A stretch of DNA of 25,066 nt from Natrialbaceae archaeon (GTDB lineage Archaea > Halobacteriota > Halobacteria > Halobacteriales > Natrialbaceae). The notes under the pieces are model-generated. The model saw only the letters and a program-made list of their open reading frames with translations. It was not told where the DNA came from and searched no databases. The DNA lies in the NCBI GenBank assembly GCA_003552325.1, contig PUKM01000146.1:1-25066 (forward strand). The letters run 5' to 3'. Shown in pieces: positions 7,620-14,756 of the stretch. A program made the translations under genes and the position numbers. Position 1 is the first letter of the stretch; every line of letters starts with the position of its first letter.

Positions 7620-8228
7620 TCACACTCGGTTCGTAGGCGGGACCACACGCTCGTCGTACCGGCCGAGATTCCCGCCGGCGAACAACACACGGACACCGGA
7701 GCCCAATCCAAAGGCCATGAGCAGGGCAGTGAGGATCAGCCCGATCGGCTGGACCAGGGCACTCAACGCACCGATGAGTGCCCCAGTGAGCAGTCCGGCC
7801 GCCACCGATTGTGCGCCGACACGACTACTCACGGCCCTCCCAAAAGCCGTGTAGCCGAAGACGGTTGCAGCTGGCAGTGTGAGTACGCCAAAGCAGACTA
7901 ACGGAATCGCAAACATGACCCCGATATTGGTCGTGCTTAGGAGAAAACCCGTATACGTCAGTCCCGTCACGACGAGCAGACTTGGCAGGCCAATACACAG
8001 GGAGATGACTGGGCTCCGACGGGTCGTCTGAACGACCTGCAGGCCGGTCCGCTGGGTCAATCCCAAAACCAGCACCCCCACGACGAGCAGCGCCCCACCG
8101 AAAAACAGCGCTTGCTCGAGCACCCCGAACCCCTCGATTATTCCCGTCACGTCCCCCCAGACGCTGGATGAGTCTCGTACGCCGTCACCCGGCGGGAGAT
8201 TCATTGTATATAACTCCATTGGCCACAT
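7620..8228 (-). CDS. Multi-pass membrane protein, unknown function (about 202 aa)
   Basis: I do not recognise a characterised family. The product has four or five hydrophobic segments (about 39-57, 75-95, 103-126, 141-156 and 160-178), many glycines and alanines, and a short charged C-terminus, so it is probably in the cytoplasmic membrane. The start is uncertain: ATGs lie at 8228, 8219 and 8204. I prefer 8228 because a TATA-like CATATGG on the minus strand at 8251-8257 sits at leaderless spacing; a second AT-rich stretch at 8206-8214 is too close to the ATG at 8204 to be its promoter. It stands alone, opposite in direction to its ribosomal neighbours, which suggests an insertion between rpl11 and rpl1. 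Confidence 0.65.
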   Translation of the reverse strand: MWPMELYTMNLPPGDGVRDSSSVWGDVTGIIEGFGVLEQALFFGGALLVVGVLVLGLTQRTGLQVVQTTRRSPVISLCIGLPSLLVVTGLTYTGFLLSTTNIGVMFAIPLVCFGVLTLPAATVFGYTAFGRAVSSRVGAQSVAAGLLTGALIGALSALVQPIGLILTALLMAFGLGSGVRVLFAGGNLGRYDERVVPPTNRV

Positions 8229-8330
8229 AGTGTGAAGCTACATAGTCCAACCATATGAACACTCTGGAATTCTTCAACGTAGGTGGGGGGGACATAAACT
8301 ACGGTGGATGAACCAGGACTAATTGCAAAA

Positions 8331-8398
8331 GAGCCAGCGCTGGTTCGAGCCGAGGTTCTTGTCCCGCCCGAGAACCCCCGGCAGCAAACAAACGCTGC
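8331..8398 (+). other. Cluster of three inverted repeats upstream of the rpl1 promoter
   Basis: Three adjacent hairpins can form. GAGCCA/TGGTTC (8331-8336 with 8341-8346) closes a GCGC loop, with one G-T pair. CCGAGGTTCT (8350-8359) pairs with AGAACCCCCGG (8371-8381) with one mismatch and one bulge. GCAGC/GCTGC (8381-8385 with 8394-8398) closes an A-rich loop. They lie between divergent genes, upstream of the rpl1 TATA box, outside any credible reading frame. CATAAACTA at about 8291-8299 could be a promoter for a small RNA. A DNA-level regulatory role is equally possible. Confidence 0.35.
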
Positions 8399-8433
8399 AT
8401 GTGATGGTGACACAGGTCCCCAGTCGCTTCGAC

Positions 8434-8443
8434 GGGTTTAAGT
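8434..8443 (+). promoter_or_regulatory. TATA-like box for rpl1-rpl10-rpl12
   Basis: GGGTTTAAGT is a good haloarchaeal TATA box about 90 nt before the rpl1 ATG. With the usual spacing, transcription would start near 8464-8467, giving a structured leader of roughly 60-65 nt, unlike the leaderless genes around it. Confidence 0.6.
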
Positions 8444-8463
8444 TTCTCATGGGACTTCTCCCA

Positions 8464-8528
8464 ATCGAGACAGGCATGGCCTGTTTCACTGACCCGTAGG
8501 AGCATCCTGCGTACTACGGAGGTGAACG
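8464..8528 (+). promoter_or_regulatory. Structured rpl1 mRNA leader, candidate L1 autoregulatory site
   Basis: Two hairpins fill the predicted leader. GAGACAGGC (8467-8475) pairs with GCCTGTTTC (8479-8487) over nine positions with one G-T pair. CCGTAG (8494-8499) pairs perfectly with CTACGG (8514-8519), and inside it GCA/TGC (8502-8504 with 8508-8510) can pair, leaving an internal loop. The 3' arm takes in the first two bases of GGAGGTGA (8518-8525), a perfect match to the 16S rRNA tail, just before the ATG at 8529. In archaea, L1 is known to repress its own operon by binding an mRNA mimic of its 23S rRNA site; this leader is a good candidate for that. I cannot align it to the rRNA here. Confidence 0.55.
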
Positions 8529-9161
8529 ATGGCAGATACGGATATCGAAACAGCAGTCACGCGCGCACTCGAGGAGGCACCGGATCGGAACTTTACCGAG
8601 ACGGTCGACCTCGCGATTAACTTGCGCGATCTTGACCTAAACGAACCGTCGAATCGTGTCGATGAGTCGGTCGTCCTCCCGTCCGGAACCGGACAGGAGA
8701 CCCGAATCGTCGTCATCGCCGAAGGGGAGACCGCTGTCCGCGCCGAAGAGGTCGCGGACGAGGTATTCTCCGGTAGCGATGTCGCCGATATGGAAGACGA
8801 CGATGCCAAAGATTTGGCCGACGACACCGACTTCTTCATCGCTGAGGAAGCGATGATGCAAGATATCGCTCGACACCTGGGTACGATCCTGGGTCCTCGA
8901 GGGAAAATGCCGGACCCGCTTTCTCCCGACGACGACGTCGTGGAGACGGTCAACCGGCTCAAAAACACCGTGCAGATTCGTTCTCGTGACCGGCGTACGT
9001 TCCACACGCGCGTTGGGGCCGAAGACATGACCGCCGACGAGATCGCGTCGAACATCGACGTGATCTTGCGGCGATTGCACGCAGACCTCGAGAAGGGGCC
9101 CCAGAACATCGATTCCGTCTACGTAAAGACGACGATGGGCCCGTCTGTGGAGGTGGCCTGA
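8529..9161 (+). CDS. rpl1: 50S ribosomal protein L1 (uL1)
   Basis: The 210-residue protein forms the L1 stalk of the large subunit, which binds deacylated tRNA leaving the E site, and in archaea also acts as a translational repressor of its own operon. Recognisable parts are the opening helix ALEEAPDRNFTETVDLAINL, followed by RDLDLNEPSNR, the middle domain with LGTILGPRGKMPDP, and the closing strands NIDSVYVKTTMGPSVEV. The start at 8529 is fixed by the perfect GGAGGTGA four bases upstream. The rpl10 ATG follows the TGA after a single base, so the two are translationally coupled. The leader is unusual in this window because neighbouring genes are leaderless. Confidence 0.97.
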   Translation: MADTDIETAVTRALEEAPDRNFTETVDLAINLRDLDLNEPSNRVDESVVLPSGTGQETRIVVIAEGETAVRAEEVADEVFSGSDVADMEDDDAKDLADDTDFFIAEEAMMQDIARHLGTILGPRGKMPDPLSPDDDVVETVNRLKNTVQIRSRDRRTFHTRVGAEDMTADEIASNIDVILRRLHADLEKGPQNIDSVYVKTTMGPSVEVA

Positions 9162-9162
9162 G

Positions 9163-10194
9163 ATGAGCGCCGAAGCCGAACGCAAGACCGAGAACCTTCC
9201 CCAGTGGAAGAAAGAAGAGGTCGACGAACTCGAGAGCCTCATCGCCGACTACGAAAGTATCGGTGTGGTTGGCATCACGGGTATTCCTTCGAAGCAGCTC
9301 CAGGACATGCGTCGTGGACTGCACGGAACCGCCGTGGTCCGCGTCAGCCGGAACACCCTGCAAACGCGTGCGCTCGAGTCGGCGGATCTCGACGACCTCG
9401 TCGAACACGTCGACGGGCAGGTCGGCATCGTGGCGACCAACGACAATCCGTTTGCACTGTACAAGGAACTCGAAGCCTCGAAGACGCCGGCACCGATCAA
9501 CGCCGGTGAGGTCGCCCCGAACGACATCGTCATCCCCGAAGGTGACACGGGAGTCGACCCTGGTCCGTTCGTCGGTGAACTCCAGCAGGTCGGCGCGAAC
9601 GCCCGGATCGAGGACGGTTCGATTCAGGTTATGGAGGACTCGACGGTCCTCGAGACTGGCGAAGAGGTTTCAGCCGATCTGGCAAACGTCCTGAACGAAC
9701 TCGGCATCGAGCCAAAGGAAGTCGGACTGGATCTGCGTGCCGTCTATTCGGATGGCGTGCTGTTCGACCCCGAAGACCTCGATATCGACGTCGAGGCCTA
9801 CGAGAGCGACGTGCAGACGGCCGCGGCCTTTGCACGCAACCTCTCGGTCAACGCGGCCTACCCGACGACGGCGACTGCACCGACGCTCATCGCCAAAGCG
9901 ACTGGCGAGGCCAAGAGCCTCGGCCTGCACGCCGCAATCGAAGACGAGGAACTCATGCCCGACCTGGTCCGCAAGGCAGACGCACAACTGCGTGCCATCG
10001 CGGCCCAGATCGACGACGAGGAGGCACTCCCGGAAGAACTGCAGGGCCTCGAGGCCCCAGCAGCCGCCCCGGAGACCGCCGAGGAAGATGCATCGAGCGA
10101 TGACCACGACGAGTCCGACGCCGAAGACGAAGAGGACGATGACGACGAAGACGATGACGACGGTGCCGAAGGACTCGGCGCAATGTTCGGATAA
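9163..10194 (+). CDS. rpl10: 50S ribosomal protein L10 (uL10, archaeal P0-like)
   Basis: This is the stalk base protein, 343 residues, which anchors several L12 dimers and binds 23S rRNA beside L11. The N-terminal rRNA-binding domain has the SIGVVGITGIPSKQLQDMRR stretch (about residues 30-49) and the segment LHGTAVVRVSRNTLQTRAL; a central insertion of archaeal/eukaryotic type follows, then helices for L12 binding (about 215-290). The C-terminus is an Asp/Glu-rich hinge ending GLGAMFG, the motif shared with L12 that recruits translational GTPases. It starts one base after rpl1, with GGAGGTGG inside the end of rpl1 as ribosome binding site, and is followed 21 bases later by rpl12. Confidence 0.97.
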   Translation: MSAEAERKTENLPQWKKEEVDELESLIADYESIGVVGITGIPSKQLQDMRRGLHGTAVVRVSRNTLQTRALESADLDDLVEHVDGQVGIVATNDNPFALYKELEASKTPAPINAGEVAPNDIVIPEGDTGVDPGPFVGELQQVGANARIEDGSIQVMEDSTVLETGEEVSADLANVLNELGIEPKEVGLDLRAVYSDGVLFDPEDLDIDVEAYESDVQTAAAFARNLSVNAAYPTTATAPTLIAKATGEAKSLGLHAAIEDEELMPDLVRKADAQLRAIAAQIDDEEALPEELQGLEAPAAAPETAEEDASSDDHDESDAEDEEDDDDEDDDDGAEGLGAMFG

Positions 10195-10215
10195 CACACT
10201 ACGAGGAATACACCA

Positions 10216-10557
10216 ATGGAATACGTCTACGCAGCACTCATCCTGAACGAGACCGACGAAGAGATCAACGAAGACAACCTGACCGGCGTCCTCGAGGCCG
10301 CCGGTGTCGAAGTCGAAGAATCCCGTGTGAAGGCGCTCGTCGCCGCACTCGAGGACGTCGACATCGACGAGGCCGTTTCCGAGGCCGCCGCCGTGCCCGC
10401 CGCTGGCGCAGCCGCCGCGGGTGGCGCAGCTGCAGCCGCCGACGACGGTGACGACGAGGAAGTCGAAGAGACCAGTGACGTCCCAGACACGACGGACGAC
10501 GACGATGACGACGAAGACGAGGCCAGCGGCGAAGGTCTCGGCGAACTCTTCGGCTAA
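10216..10557 (+). CDS. rpl12: 50S ribosomal protein L12 (archaeal P1 type)
   Basis: The 113-residue stalk protein has an N-terminal dimerisation and L10-binding domain (MEYVYAALILNETDEEINED, then a second helical pair), a long Ala/Gly hinge (about residues 55-80), an acidic stretch and the terminal GLGELFG motif shared with L10. Archaeal L12 binds as dimers to L10 and recruits elongation factors. It closes the rpl1-rpl10-rpl12 operon; a six-T tract 24 bases after the stop marks the probable end of the transcript. Ribosome binding is probably through GAGGAA at about 10203-10208. Size and order match haloarchaeal homologues. Confidence 0.96.
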   Translation: MEYVYAALILNETDEEINEDNLTGVLEAAGVEVEESRVKALVAALEDVDIDEAVSEAAAVPAAGAAAAGGAAAAADDGDDEEVEETSDVPDTTDDDDDDEDEASGEGLGELFG

Positions 10558-10578
10558 TCGGTCACCGATCAACACAGC

Positions 10579-10588
10579 CCTTTTTTGA
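10579..10588 (+). terminator. T-tract terminator after rpl12
   Basis: GCCCTTTTTTGACG contains six consecutive T residues (10581-10586) about 24 bases after the rpl12 stop. Archaeal RNA polymerase ends transcription at such tracts without a hairpin. Confidence 0.6.
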
Positions 10589-10661
10589 CGCCACACGCTG
10601 AGCGACCGCCAGGTCCTGCGCACGCGGGTTGCTGATTCAGTGAACCCAGACGCCGAGGTTC

Positions 10662-10671
10662 GAGTTTAAAT
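10662..10671 (+). promoter_or_regulatory. TATA-like box for the TctA-family gene
   Basis: GAGTTTAAATCC lies 26-35 nt before the ATG at 10697, a near-ideal haloarchaeal TATA box for a leaderless mRNA. Confidence 0.6.
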
Positions 10672-10696
10672 CCGAAGCCGGAGCGACACTCGGTGA

Positions 10697-11941
10697 ATGG
10701 ACGTCCCGGCCCTCGAGTTCGGTTTCGAGCCCCATCTCACCGGCACGGTGGTATTGTGGGTCGCCGCTGGGGCGACACTCGGATCGATCAGTGGGCTCGT
10801 CCCTGGTATCCACGCAAACAATTTTGCGCTGTTGCTTGCTGGATTCGCCCCCTCGATCCCAGGGCCACCGCTCTACGTCGGCTGTGCGATGCTCGCCGCA
10901 GGCGTCGTCCACACGTTTATGAATGCGGTCCCGGCGATGGCGCTTGGTGTTCCGGACGCCGAAATGGCGGTCACCTCCCTCCCCGGTCATCGGATGGTGC
11001 TCGAGGGTCGTGGCGGTGAAGCGATGCGACTGTCCGCCATTGGCAGTCTGCTCGCGGTGCTCGTCGCAATACCGTTCGCGATTCCAATCACGATGGCGGT
11101 GACGGCCGTGTATCCCCAGCTTCAGGCTTCCCTCTCGTACCTCCTGATTGCAGTCGTTCTCGGACTCATCGCGATTGAATACACCTGGCAGCGACGGGTC
11201 GCCGGCGTACTCTCGTTTCTGTTGGCGGGTCTTCTGGGATGGGCCACTCTCGACCTCTCACCGGAGGCCCCACTCGAGGCTGGTGGGATGTTGGCCCCAC
11301 TTTTTGCGGGTCTCTTCGGTGCACCTGTGCTGATTGATGCGGTTCGTGGCGGTGGTGTCCCACCGCAGACTGAGTCGGGAATCCGACTCTCTCGGCCGCT
11401 CCTCGTGTGGACAGCACTCGCCGGAGCCGTTGCGGGAGCGGTCGTTGGCTATCTCCCGGGAATTTCCGCGGCGATCGCTGCCGTCGCTGTCTTGTTTCTC
11501 GTACCCGGCGGAATTACCGACCGGGGTTATATCGTCGCGACGAGTGGTGTCGACACCGCGAACATGATCTTTGCCCTCTTTGCGCTGGCTGCCATCGGAC
11601 AGCCGCGATCGGGCGTCATGGTCGCGTTCGACTCCATCGGTGCCCCACTCGAGTTACCGATCTTGCTCGGCACAGTCGTCCTCGCAGGGTGTCTCGGATT
11701 CGTTCTCGTCATCCTCGTCGGTGACGTCTACCTCGAGATCGTTGGTCAATTGACCTACTGGAAAATATCCGCAGTGGTGTTGAGTGTGCTGGTGGTGCTC
11801 TCGTACCTGTTCACGGGACTGCCGGGTGTTGGCGTGTTTGCCGTCGCCGCACTGGTGGGGATGGTCCCGCTTCGGCTCCGAGCCCGACGTGTCCATCTGA
11901 TGGGTGTCCTGTTGTACCCGCTCATCCTCACCGGACTGTGA
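10697..11941 (+). CDS. TctA-family (tripartite tricarboxylate transporter-type) membrane protein
   Basis: The 414-residue protein is very hydrophobic, with roughly ten to twelve membrane segments, and has two copies of the family's Gly-Pro-Gly re-entrant motif: GLVPGIHANN at residues 33-42 and GYLPGISAA at 252-260. This internal duplication is the mark of TctA, the large membrane subunit of tripartite tricarboxylate transporters, which import organic acids using an ion gradient. Bacterial TctA works with a small subunit TctB and a periplasmic binding protein TctC; neither is next to this gene. Archaeal homologues are shorter than the roughly 500-residue bacterial ones, so this may be a stand-alone form. 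The substrate is unknown. It has its own promoter and lies alone between rpl12 and an unknown anchored protein. Confidence 0.8.
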   Translation: MDVPALEFGFEPHLTGTVVLWVAAGATLGSISGLVPGIHANNFALLLAGFAPSIPGPPLYVGCAMLAAGVVHTFMNAVPAMALGVPDAEMAVTSLPGHRMVLEGRGGEAMRLSAIGSLLAVLVAIPFAIPITMAVTAVYPQLQASLSYLLIAVVLGLIAIEYTWQRRVAGVLSFLLAGLLGWATLDLSPEAPLEAGGMLAPLFAGLFGAPVLIDAVRGGGVPPQTESGIRLSRPLLVWTALAGAVAGAVVGYLPGISAAIAAVAVLFLVPGGITDRGYIVATSGVDTANMIFALFALAAIGQPRSGVMVAFDSIGAPLELPILLGTVVLAGCLGFVLVILVGDVYLEIVGQLTYWKISAVVLSVLVVLSYLFTGLPGVGVFAVAALVGMVPLRLRARRVHLMGVLLYPLILTGL

Positions 11942-12163
11942 GCGAGTACCGCTACTCCCAGGGTATCGTCTTCGAGAAGGAACGCTGACCGCAAAGCGGT
12001 TGTAAGATCGGATTGTCGTGAGTTATCGCCCATTACCGTACGCGGTGGGTGAGACCGAGTGTTCTCGAGAGGCTGTTGAGAGCGAAAGTACACCAAATTA
12101 GTGACTCGAGAAGTTCAGGAAACCGCCACCGTAAGGATTCGTTGTCCGATGGATCAGTTGTCG

Positions 12164-12179
12164 GTGTCTTTACAGACAC
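12164..12179 (+). promoter_or_regulatory. Perfect dyad overlapping a TATA-like box
   Basis: GTGTCT (12164-12169) and AGACAC (12174-12179) are exact inverted repeats around TTAC. The AT-rich centre CTTTACA (12168-12174) is 24-30 nt before the ATG at 12198, where a TATA box should be. A regulator bound here would cover the promoter. Confidence 0.45.
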
Positions 12180-12197
12180 TCGAGAACCTGCATCGTA

Positions 12198-12755
12198 ATG
12201 CCCAGCGGCCGTACGCGTGATCTGATTATTGGGATGGGAGTCGTCCTACTCGTCGGAATCGCCATCGTGGCTGGGTTGGGTATCATCGGGAGTGCTGGTC
12301 CGAGCACGAGCGTGTTGTTCGGCGACTCCAGTGAACCCACAGAGACTGGGATCAACGTCTCGGATGAGGAAGACAGGACACCGAGTACCGAAGCCGAAAC
12401 GAGCACACCAACGCTTGACTCCTCGCTCGAGGAGATGGAAACCACACTCGAGACAGATCACGGGTTGTCGGTGACGGTCACCCATACAGACGACCAACGG
12501 CTCGAGGTCGAACAGGTTACCGGTGCCCGAACAACAGGTGGGTACGAGTCCGAGGCCGAATTGCTGACCGAGGCCTACGCGACGGTACTCGAGGCTGGAC
12601 ACGATATCGAGCGGATGGACGTCGACGTCCGGCTTTCTGATGGTGGCTCAACGTTCATCACCTGGCACGTCGAACGAAGCTGGGTCGAGTCCTATCTCGA
12701 GGGTGAGATCGATGACGCGGAACTCATCGATCGAATTCAGGAATCAATCGACTGA
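12198..12755 (+). CDS. Membrane-anchored protein of unknown function (185 aa)
   Basis: I do not recognise a named family. Residues 1-8 are short and positively charged, 9-31 are a strongly hydrophobic segment (IIGMGVVLLVGIAIVAGLGI within it), 33-75 are a Ser/Thr/Glu-rich linker typical of haloarchaeal surface proteins, and 76-185 form an acidic alpha/beta domain with the segments SVTVTHTDDQRLEVEQ and FITWHVERSWVESYL. The layout suggests a single N-terminal anchor with the domain outside the cell. No lipobox cysteine or twin-arginine motif is visible, so it is probably not a lipoprotein. The ATG at 12198 is supported by the TATA-like box inside the dyad just upstream. Confidence 0.75.
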   Translation: MPSGRTRDLIIGMGVVLLVGIAIVAGLGIIGSAGPSTSVLFGDSSEPTETGINVSDEEDRTPSTEAETSTPTLDSSLEEMETTLETDHGLSVTVTHTDDQRLEVEQVTGARTTGGYESEAELLTEAYATVLEAGHDIERMDVDVRLSDGGSTFITWHVERSWVESYLEGEIDDAELIDRIQESID

Positions 12756-12817
12756 CGATGATCGGTTGTCCCCATTGTATAGTCTTGGCGCTCTGTCCTC
12801 GAGTATCGAAAGACAAC

Positions 12818-12826
12818 CGTTAAAAG
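12818..12826 (+). promoter_or_regulatory. TATA-like box for the zinc protein-aEF1B unit
   Basis: CGTTAAAAG lies 23-31 nt before the ATG at 12849. No second promoter is visible before aEF1B, so both genes probably use this one. Confidence 0.55.
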
Positions 12827-12848
12827 CGACGGGAGGGAATTGGGGGGT

Positions 12849-13028
12849 ATGAGTTCGACGGACCGACGGGAAACGCGCTCGTGTGTCTCCTGTGGGATCA
12901 ATATTGCGGGTACGAACGCTGCGGCGTTCAAATGCCCAGACTGTGGCGCACAGATCTACCGCTGTGCGAAGTGTCGCAAACAGAGCAACCTGTACGAGTG
13001 TACTGACTGCGGATTCACGGGACCTTGA
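12849..13028 (+). CDS. Small zinc-finger protein with four CxxC pairs (HVO_2753-type, 59 aa)
   Basis: The 59-residue protein has four CxxC knuckles: C12/C15, C29/C32, C39/C42 and C51/C54, three of them in C(P)xCG form, enough for two zinc ions. It matches in length and motif layout the Haloferax volcanii small zinc protein HVO_2753, which has been linked to swarming and biofilm formation, and lies beside aEF1B as that gene does. The ATG at 12849 is chosen because of the TATA-like box about 27 nt upstream; an in-frame TTG three codons earlier is less likely. Only five bases separate its stop from the aEF1B ATG, so the two are co-transcribed and probably coupled. Confidence 0.9.
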   Translation: MSSTDRRETRSCVSCGINIAGTNAAAFKCPDCGAQIYRCAKCRKQSNLYECTDCGFTGP

Positions 13029-13033
13029 AAACC

Positions 13034-13300
13034 ATGGGAAAAGTTGCAGCCAAAATTAAAGTCATGCCGAAAAGCCCCGACGTCGACCTCGATGCGCTCC
13101 AGGAGCGCCTCGAAGGTGCCCTCTCTGAGGGCGCGAAGATCAACGGCGTCGAACGTGAAGAGGTCGCATTCGGTCTGGTAGCCCTCTACCCAACGGTCAT
13201 CGTGCCGGACGGTGAAGGTGGAACCGAAGGCGTGGAGGAAACGTTCTCGGAGGTTGACGGCGTCGAAAGCGTCACCGTCGAGAACGTCGGCCGTATCTGA
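13034..13300 (+). CDS. aef1b: Translation elongation factor aEF-1 beta
   Basis: The 88-residue protein is the archaeal guanine-nucleotide exchange factor for aEF-1 alpha, equivalent to the C-terminal catalytic domain of eukaryotic eEF1B. It has the ferredoxin-like pattern of the family: MGKVAAKIKVMPKSPDVDLD at the start, the helix LQERLEGALSEGAKI, the central FGLVALYPTVIVPD strand and the terminal VESVTVENVGRI. The ATG at 13034 gives the standard length; a TTG at 13025 in the same frame overlaps the upstream stop and is less likely. It is read from the promoter of the zinc protein gene. A T-rich stretch follows the stop. Confidence 0.95.
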   Translation: MGKVAAKIKVMPKSPDVDLDALQERLEGALSEGAKINGVEREEVAFGLVALYPTVIVPDGEGGTEGVEETFSEVDGVESVTVENVGRI

Positions 13301-13313
13301 GTCCCAACACCAC

Positions 13314-13324
13314 CGTTCTTTTGG
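13314..13324 (+). terminator. T-rich end of the zinc protein-aEF1B transcript
   Basis: CGTTCTTTTGGG lies 14-24 bases after the aEF1B stop and before the convergent MetB-like gene. Its T-rich core is a plausible archaeal terminator. Confidence 0.35.
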
Positions 13325-13456
13325 GTTGGAGACAGTCTTGCTGAGTGCCAACACTACAGCGCGTCACGGCCGGATTCGACTATTCAAACACCGTGTACTC
13401 TTTCGGTGTAGCCCACACGGGCGATAAAGAAAGACGCCGCGCAACCGTTCACCCGG

Positions 13457-14626
13457 TCACTCGAGCGCCGTTTCGATCGCTTGCTCGAGGTCCCCAATCA
13501 GGTCCTCAACGTGTTCGATTCCAACCGATACCCGGATCAAACTGTCAGTGAGTCCGGCCTCGAGCCGTTCCTCGCGGGGGATGGCCCCGTGGGTCATCGG
13601 TGCTGGTTGTTCGATCAGACTTTCCACACCACCAAGGCTTTCAGCGAGTGTGAACACCTCGGTTTCCTCGACGACCGTCGAGGCCTGCTCGAGGGTCCCC
13701 TCGAGTTCGAAACTCAGCATCCCACCGAAGTCGTCCATCTGCCTGGCGGCGATGTCGTGGCCGGGGTGATCCTCCAGGCCTGGATAGAATACTGATTCGA
13801 CGTCGGGGTGGTCAGTGAGCCACTCGGCGATCGCGCGGGCGTTCTCACAGTGGCGATCCATTCGTACGGGCAGGGTCTTCGTCCCTCGAAGCACGAGGAA
13901 GCAGTCGAACGGCCCGGGAGTTGCGCCGACGGCGTTCTGGTAAAATCCAAACAGTTCGTCCAGATCCGGATCGTTCGTCAACAACGCCCCGCCGATGACG
14001 TCCGAGTGACCACCGAGGTACTTCGTCAGCGAGTGGCTCACCACGTCCGCGCCCAACTCGAGTGGGCGCTGGAGGTAGGGGGTTGCGAACGTATTGTCGA
14101 TGACCGAGATGGCATCGTGCTCGTCGGCGATGGCCGTCGCCCCCTCGATATCGACGACCGAGAGGAGTGGGTTCGTGGGCGTCTCGAGCCAGAGTAGTTC
14201 GGTATTCTCCTGGAAAGCCGCCTCGATTGCCTCCAGGTCGGTCATGTCGACGAACGTAAACTCGAGTTCGTACTGATCGTAGACCTGGGTGAAGATCCGA
14301 TGGGTTCCACCATAGACGTCGTTCCCGGCGACGACGTGATCACCGGACTCGAGGAGATTCAAGACGGTATTGATCGCTCCCATCCCGCTCGAAAAACATC
14401 GACCGTAGTCCGCGGACTCGAGGCTTGCGAGGTTGTGCTCGAGGTCGGTTCGCGTTGGGTTACCCGTCCGTGAGTACTCGTAGCCACGGTGGTCACCCGG
14501 CGCGTCCTGCTCGTACGTCGAGTTGGCAAAAATCGGCGTCATCAGCGCACCGGTTTCCTCGTCGGGTTCCTGACCAGCGTGAATCGACCGTGTCTCGATT
14601 CGAAATGCGTCGTCTTCGTCGTTCAT
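13457..14626 (-). CDS. metB: Cystathionine gamma-synthase/lyase (trans-sulfuration PLP enzyme)
   Basis: The 389-residue enzyme belongs to the Cys/Met-metabolism PLP family. Visible motifs are TRSIHAGQEPDEETGALMTP near the start, YSRTGNPTR for phosphate and substrate binding, SSGMGAINTVL, the pyridine-contacting WLETPTNP, VIDNTFATPY, and the PLP lysine in SHSLTKYLGGHSD. Near the C-terminus SLGGVESLIEQPAPMTHG and LIRVSVGIEHVEDLI are typical. Family members make cystathionine from an acylhomoserine and cysteine, or split it to homocysteine or cysteine; sequence alone does not settle which. The MetE pair and asd downstream support a methionine role. A TATA-like box lies at leaderless distance from the ATG at 14626. 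Confidence 0.93.
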   Translation of the reverse strand: MNDEDDAFRIETRSIHAGQEPDEETGALMTPIFANSTYEQDAPGDHRGYEYSRTGNPTRTDLEHNLASLESADYGRCFSSGMGAINTVLNLLESGDHVVAGNDVYGGTHRIFTQVYDQYELEFTFVDMTDLEAIEAAFQENTELLWLETPTNPLLSVVDIEGATAIADEHDAISVIDNTFATPYLQRPLELGADVVSHSLTKYLGGHSDVIGGALLTNDPDLDELFGFYQNAVGATPGPFDCFLVLRGTKTLPVRMDRHCENARAIAEWLTDHPDVESVFYPGLEDHPGHDIAARQMDDFGGMLSFELEGTLEQASTVVEETEVFTLAESLGGVESLIEQPAPMTHGAIPREERLEAGLTDSLIRVSVGIEHVEDLIGDLEQAIETALE

Positions 14627-14649
14627 ATGCTATCGCACAGGTGCTATCC

Positions 14650-14659
14650 GATTATACTT
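14650..14659 (-). promoter_or_regulatory. TATA-like box for the MetB-like gene
   Basis: On the minus strand the sequence reads AAGTATAATC, 24-33 nt before the ATG at 14626. Confidence 0.5.
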
Positions 14660-14718
14660 GCCGACTTGGAGAATAGGATCCGAGAGCAAGCGAGCGCGAT
14701 GCCGACTGCATAACGTGC

Positions 14719-14728
14719 GTTTTATAAC
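14719..14728 (+). promoter_or_regulatory. TATA-like box for rpl21e-rpoF
   Basis: GTTTTATAAC lies 29-38 nt before the ATG at 14757, a strong AT-rich box giving an mRNA with little or no leader. Confidence 0.6.
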
Positions 14729-14756
14729 CGTCACCGGTCAAGAGCGTCGTACGACT

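Noticed and set aside
9670..10623. 317-residue open frame on the minus strand
   Set aside because: It is antisense to rpl10 and rpl12, whose protein signatures are certain; the long frame comes from their GC-rich codon pattern.
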